A stretch of 61,279 nucleotides of DNA from a bacterium BMS3Bbin08. Lineage in GTDB: Bacteria > Nitrospirota > Thermodesulfovibrionia > UBA6902 > BMS3Bbin08. Location: assembly GCA_002897775.1 (NCBI GenBank), contig BDTR01000042.1, positions 1 through 61,279 on the forward strand. Direction: 5' to 3'. This document shows, piece after piece, positions 58,519 through 61,279 of the stretch. Numbering within the stretch: position 1 is the stretch's first letter; the number at the start of each line of letters is the position of its first letter. Below the pieces are notes generated by a model that had not been told where the DNA came from, made no database searches, and saw only the letters and a program-made list of their open reading frames with translations. A program made the position numbers and the translations under genes.

Positions 58519-60669
58519 TCAGTCTATAGTCCCGGTAATCCAGCTAACGTAATCAATGCCTTCCCATGTGACTGTAACCTTGAGCGTGGCAGGATCAGGC
58601 GGATCAGTATCTCCAGTCGCGCTATCCGCCACAACAACCGACAGCTCCAAAGGCCCTGTAGAGAACACATCCGGGAAGATATATGATGTAAATCCGCTTA
58701 TCTTACCGGCGTCAACCGAAATGCTTACTTCTGTGCCTGCTGACAGGTAATTCAGATTTATATCAGAGATCAGAATATCAAAGCCCTGGGAACCGCCGTC
58801 CGCGATTGTAAAAGTAGTAGCCGGATTCGTACCGTCGCTGAACAGTCTATAAAACGGAGGGCCTGTAATTAATATATTCATATTTCTGAATAAGGTCTTT
58901 GAGGTCTGACATCCGGCATCAGGGCATGCCGGACCGTCCCAGAACCCGTTATTCCCGTCCCAGACGCCGTTGATGTTTTTATCGAGATACAGTTCATCGG
59001 GGTCTGCCCCTCCTATGTCACAGACGCCGTTATCATTAAAATCAATAAACGGCTCATGCTGGGTATCTGTAAATGTATCGGTACTTAAAGCGCCGTCATA
59101 TATGCCGTTGCCGTTTACATCGACAAAACTTTCTTCACCCTCCATACTGATCCTGATAGCGCCATATCCGTCCCTTGGATGCCCGGGTGGCGATACCCCG
59201 TATTTTGTGTTCACATAGGCCTGGAGAGACGTCTCCCACGCCTCGGGCGCCACATCTTCGGGATCAGGGTGCTGGGTCCTGAATATCATGGTTGTCTGGC
59301 CTATATCATCAAGCACTGAGCTGTTTTCCGGAGTAGCGCCGGACTCGGTCATGTAAGAAACAGTGGTCCCCTCAAGCACATTACCGTTGCCGACCCTGTC
59401 AGCAGCCAGTACAGTAATGGTTGCCTGCCTGTCAATATATAAAAGCCCCGGCAGATTGAAGGTGCTGAGCGCTACGGTAAAGTGGGCGTCATCCGGCGTG
59501 CCGCCGCCTATTGATATCACAGGCGAAGAAGACGCGACAAGCGTGCCGGTGACCCTCGCGACAATTGTTACATTGCCCGGGAAAATACCGCTGGTAACGG
59601 TTAATGTCGCCTCACCCGCGCCGCCTGCTGTGGATGTAGCGTAATGCCACGGGCTGTTAAATACCCCATCGAACGGGGCGGCGTCTGTGAACGGCTCATC
59701 AGAGTCATAACAGTTGTTTCCATTGGTATCGGTAAAAGCTTCTTCGGTATTTTCTTCAATATCAATAAATTCGCCGCCCGCGACAGGAAACACGCCCCCA
59801 TCGCGCCCGCCGGCCGGGCCGATCAAACAGAAATCAACACCTTGACCGTCAGCAACCGTGGACCCGTTCGCGTCTTTTACCAGGAATGTAATATTTGATA
59901 TCTCGATCCCGCTGGTTCCCCTGATCGCTAATGACGAAGGCACGGCTGAAACAAATTCAATAGTAGCTGTCGCGACCGGCGCGATATCTATATCAATAGT
60001 ATTGCTGATACCTGACGCGGCTGTTACTGTAACAGTGCCCGGTACATTCAAAGCTGTAAACGTAGCGGTCGCAAAACCGCCGAATGTAGAGGCTGAAGAT
60101 GTAATTGATCCAAACGCGGGATTGTTAATGCTGAAAGTGACTACTGTGCCGTCAGGAACAGGAGCCGATATACTGTCAAGGACCTCCGCGGAAATGCTGG
60201 ACGTTCCAAGAACGCTGATACTCGCGGGAGTAGCTATCAGGTTGATAGTGGCTACAACCGTAACATCCACGCTGATATTAGCCCACGCCGCCCCTGAGGT
60301 TGCTGTAATAACAGCAGTGCCGTCAGTGCCGGAAGCTGTGAATATCGCGGTCGCGACTCCGCTAACTGTAGAGGCCTGAAGTGTTACAACTCCCATGCCT
60401 CCCGGGGTAACCATAAAATCTACCACTGTTCCGTCAGGCACCGGCAATAAAGACGCGTCAAGAACAGTCGCCTCAATAGTAGAGGAGCCAGGGTAAATAA
60501 TAGCAGGCGGAGTAGCTGTGAGTGTTATGGTCGCGGCCGCGCTGACAGTGCCGGTCGGCACTGTTATGCCTCCGCCGCCTCCGCCTCCTGTTATGCCGGT
60601 GCTCTTGCCGCCGCCGCAGGAAAATATTAATAGAATAAATGCCAGCAAAAAATATCTATAGATCTTCAT
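58519..60669 (-). CDS. Lipoprotein with bacterial Ig-like and Ca-binding EF-hand-like repeats
   Basis: A 716-aa exported lipoprotein: signal peptide with lipobox (LLIFSCGGG), a Gly-rich linker, then two to three tandem Big_1-type Ig-like domains (about 45-230: TPPAIIYPGSSTIEATVLD, PVPDGTVVDFMV, GVATAIFTASGTDGTAVITA). Later parts carry several DxNxNGxxD calcium-loop motifs (DTNGNNCYDSDE, DVNGNGIYDG, DFNDNGVCD, DKNINGVWDG). These are typical of cell-surface adhesion or matrix proteins. AGGAGG precedes the ATG. Ligand unknown. Confidence 0.88.
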   Translation of the reverse strand: MKIYRYFLLAFILLIFSCGGGKSTGITGGGGGGGITVPTGTVSAAATITLTATPPAIIYPGSSTIEATVLDASLLPVPDGTVVDFMVTPGGMGVVTLQASTVSGVATAIFTASGTDGTAVITATSGAAWANISVDVTVVATINLIATPASISVLGTSSISAEVLDSISAPVPDGTVVTFSINNPAFGSITSSASTFGGFATATFTALNVPGTVTVTAASGISNTIDIDIAPVATATIEFVSAVPSSLAIRGTSGIEISNITFLVKDANGSTVADGQGVDFCLIGPAGGRDGGVFPVAGGEFIDIEENTEEAFTDTNGNNCYDSDEPFTDAAPFDGVFNSPWHYATSTAGGAGEATLTVTSGIFPGNVTIVARVTGTLVASSSPVISIGGGTPDDAHFTVALSTFNLPGLLYIDRQATITVLAADRVGNGNVLEGTTVSYMTESGATPENSSVLDDIGQTTMIFRTQHPDPEDVAPEAWETSLQAYVNTKYGVSPPGHPRDGYGAIRISMEGEESFVDVNGNGIYDGALSTDTFTDTQHEPFIDFNDNGVCDIGGADPDELYLDKNINGVWDGNNGFWDGPACPDAGCQTSKTLFRNMNILITGPPFYRLFSDGTNPATTFTIADGGSQGFDILISDINLNYLSAGTEVSISVDAGKISGFTSYIFPDVFSTGPLELSVVVADSATGDTDPPDPATLKVTVTWEGIDYVSWITGTID

Positions 60670-60821
60670 TTAGCCTCCTTGCTCCTTATAAACCCTCACT
60701 ACGCAATTTCAATACCATAAAAAACTCAATATTTTCAAGACAGTTAGCATATCGTCTTTAATTTTTTATGTAATTGACTGCCCATAATTGCGAAATCAGT
60801 TACATAATTTTTATACCATTA
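60670..60821. other. Intergenic region
   Basis: AT-rich spacer between the two minus-strand lipoprotein genes. It contains a degenerate TAATTGACTGCC... segment but no clear gene or terminator. Confidence 0.5.
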
Positions 60822-61279
60822 TCAATTTATCGAGACCGTGACCGTGTCAATTGCCTGGCCTGACTCCGCTTTCAGGTTCCCGGTATATGTGATCGGGTCT
60901 TCACCGACCAAACCGCTAATATAGTCAAACCGAAGGTGATAAAGCCCGTCCACATCCGTGCATACGTTCATGGGTGAAGGCTTGGAAACATCTCCGTCAT
61001 AAAGCTGGACACGTCCTGAGGAATCTGGCACTGCAAAGGGATATGAGATCCACAGCAGGACATCGTTCAGCGGTATGCCGTTCTCATCAGTAACAGAGAT
61101 CGTAAAATTCGTAGTATGCACACTCGCCGGATCTGGGTCAGTTTTCGAAAAATCGCCTGGCTGGATGTTCAATATAGACCCTACAGGCGCTGTCACACAG
61201 CCACCGGGGCCAAGGTCAATTCCATCATTGCCGCCGCAGCCTGACAGCACAAACAGAAAACTCATCAGGATCAAACCTG
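60822..61279 (-). CDS. Partial lipoprotein, 5' end outside the window
   Basis: The frame is open to the window edge; the first visible start-like codon is a TTG at 61274, but the real start probably lies beyond 61279. A lipobox (LFVLSGCGG) is visible, followed by a Gly-rich start of the mature chain and a single Ig-like domain (TTNFTISVTDENGIPLNDVLLW). It resembles the 716-aa neighbour downstream, so the two may form a surface-lipoprotein operon. Confidence 0.8.
   Translation of the reverse strand, partial: GLILMSFLFVLSGCGGNDGIDLGPGGCVTAPVGSILNIQPGDFSKTDPDPASVHTTNFTISVTDENGIPLNDVLLWISYPFAVPDSSGRVQLYDGDVSKPSPMNVCTDVDGLYHLRFDYISGLVGEDPITYTGNLKAESGQAIDTVTVSIN

Overview
The window reads as chromosomal DNA from an uncultured, Gram-negative, probably anaerobic or oxygen-sensitive bacterium. 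The evidence for that lifestyle is a desulforedoxin-like protein next to a rubrerythrin, a separate rubredoxin, a DUF362/ferredoxin protein, several sulfur-carrier and DsrE-like proteins, a YeeE/YedE transporter, and many lipoproteins. The closest general fit I can offer is Nitrospirota (Thermodesulfovibrionia-like) or Desulfobacterota. That is inference from gene content only; no 16S rRNA or ribosomal protein is present.

Layout. 1-3.7 kb: rdgB, pdxA, ridA and small genes. 3.9-7 kb: desulforedoxin, rubrerythrin, and a DUF362 ferredoxin protein flanked by two paralogous lipoproteins. 7.1-9.9 kb: a degenerate nucleotidyltransferase-like protein, a TPM-domain protein, LemA and an ACT-domain protein. 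9.9-10.3 kb: a small thioredoxin-fold gene with an in-frame TGA exactly where the first Cys of a CxxC motif is expected, followed by a SECIS-like hairpin. It is a strong selenoprotein candidate. 10.5-16.6 kb: AsmA-like protein, alpha/beta hydrolase, lipoprotein and a membrane histidine kinase. 16.7-28.9 kb: three sulfur-trafficking loci (TusA-like/DsrE-like; YeeE/TusA/USP; rhodanese/DsrE) interleaved with a glycosyltransferase, two radical SAM proteins, an FAD oxidoreductase and a GT39-like membrane protein. 29-35.3 kb: rluD-type synthase, topA, dprA, argG. 35.6-41 kb: rubredoxin, a frameshifted YVTN beta-propeller, an RNase Z-like hydrolase, galT, glgA. 40.9-47.7 kb: a signalling block of a GAF/PAS kinase, response regulator, HEAT-repeat protein and HD-GYP protein. 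48.1-53.5 kb: four tRNAs, tadA, SRP RNA, dnaX, ybaB and recR. 53.5-56.5 kb: a fused aroK-aroB gene and aroC. 56.5-61.3 kb: a HepT/MntA pair, a Y1/RAYT-type transposase element with 27-bp perfect terminal inverted repeats, and two Ig-like or related lipoproteins.

The most striking feature of the non-coding DNA is its load of dispersed repeats. There is a 108-bp two-hairpin repeat in two copies, a CCCCGTTAGAA palindrome family (one copy in frame inside a radical SAM gene), and a GATTACACAGAT family with two direct and two inverted copies per element. One member of the last family encloses exactly a GxxExxY gene. There are also two MITE-like elements ending in AATGTCC-type inverted repeats, and simple purine-rich or AT-rich tracts in many gaps. 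No CRISPR array, prophage or rRNA was seen.

Possible functional links: the sulfur-carrier and YedE-type genes, the redox proteins and the candidate selenoprotein fit a chalcogen (S/Se) and thiol-redox physiology. The kinase/RR/HEAT/HD-GYP block fits c-di-GMP or surface signalling. The tRNA-ffs-dnaX-ybaB-recR and aro blocks are housekeeping.
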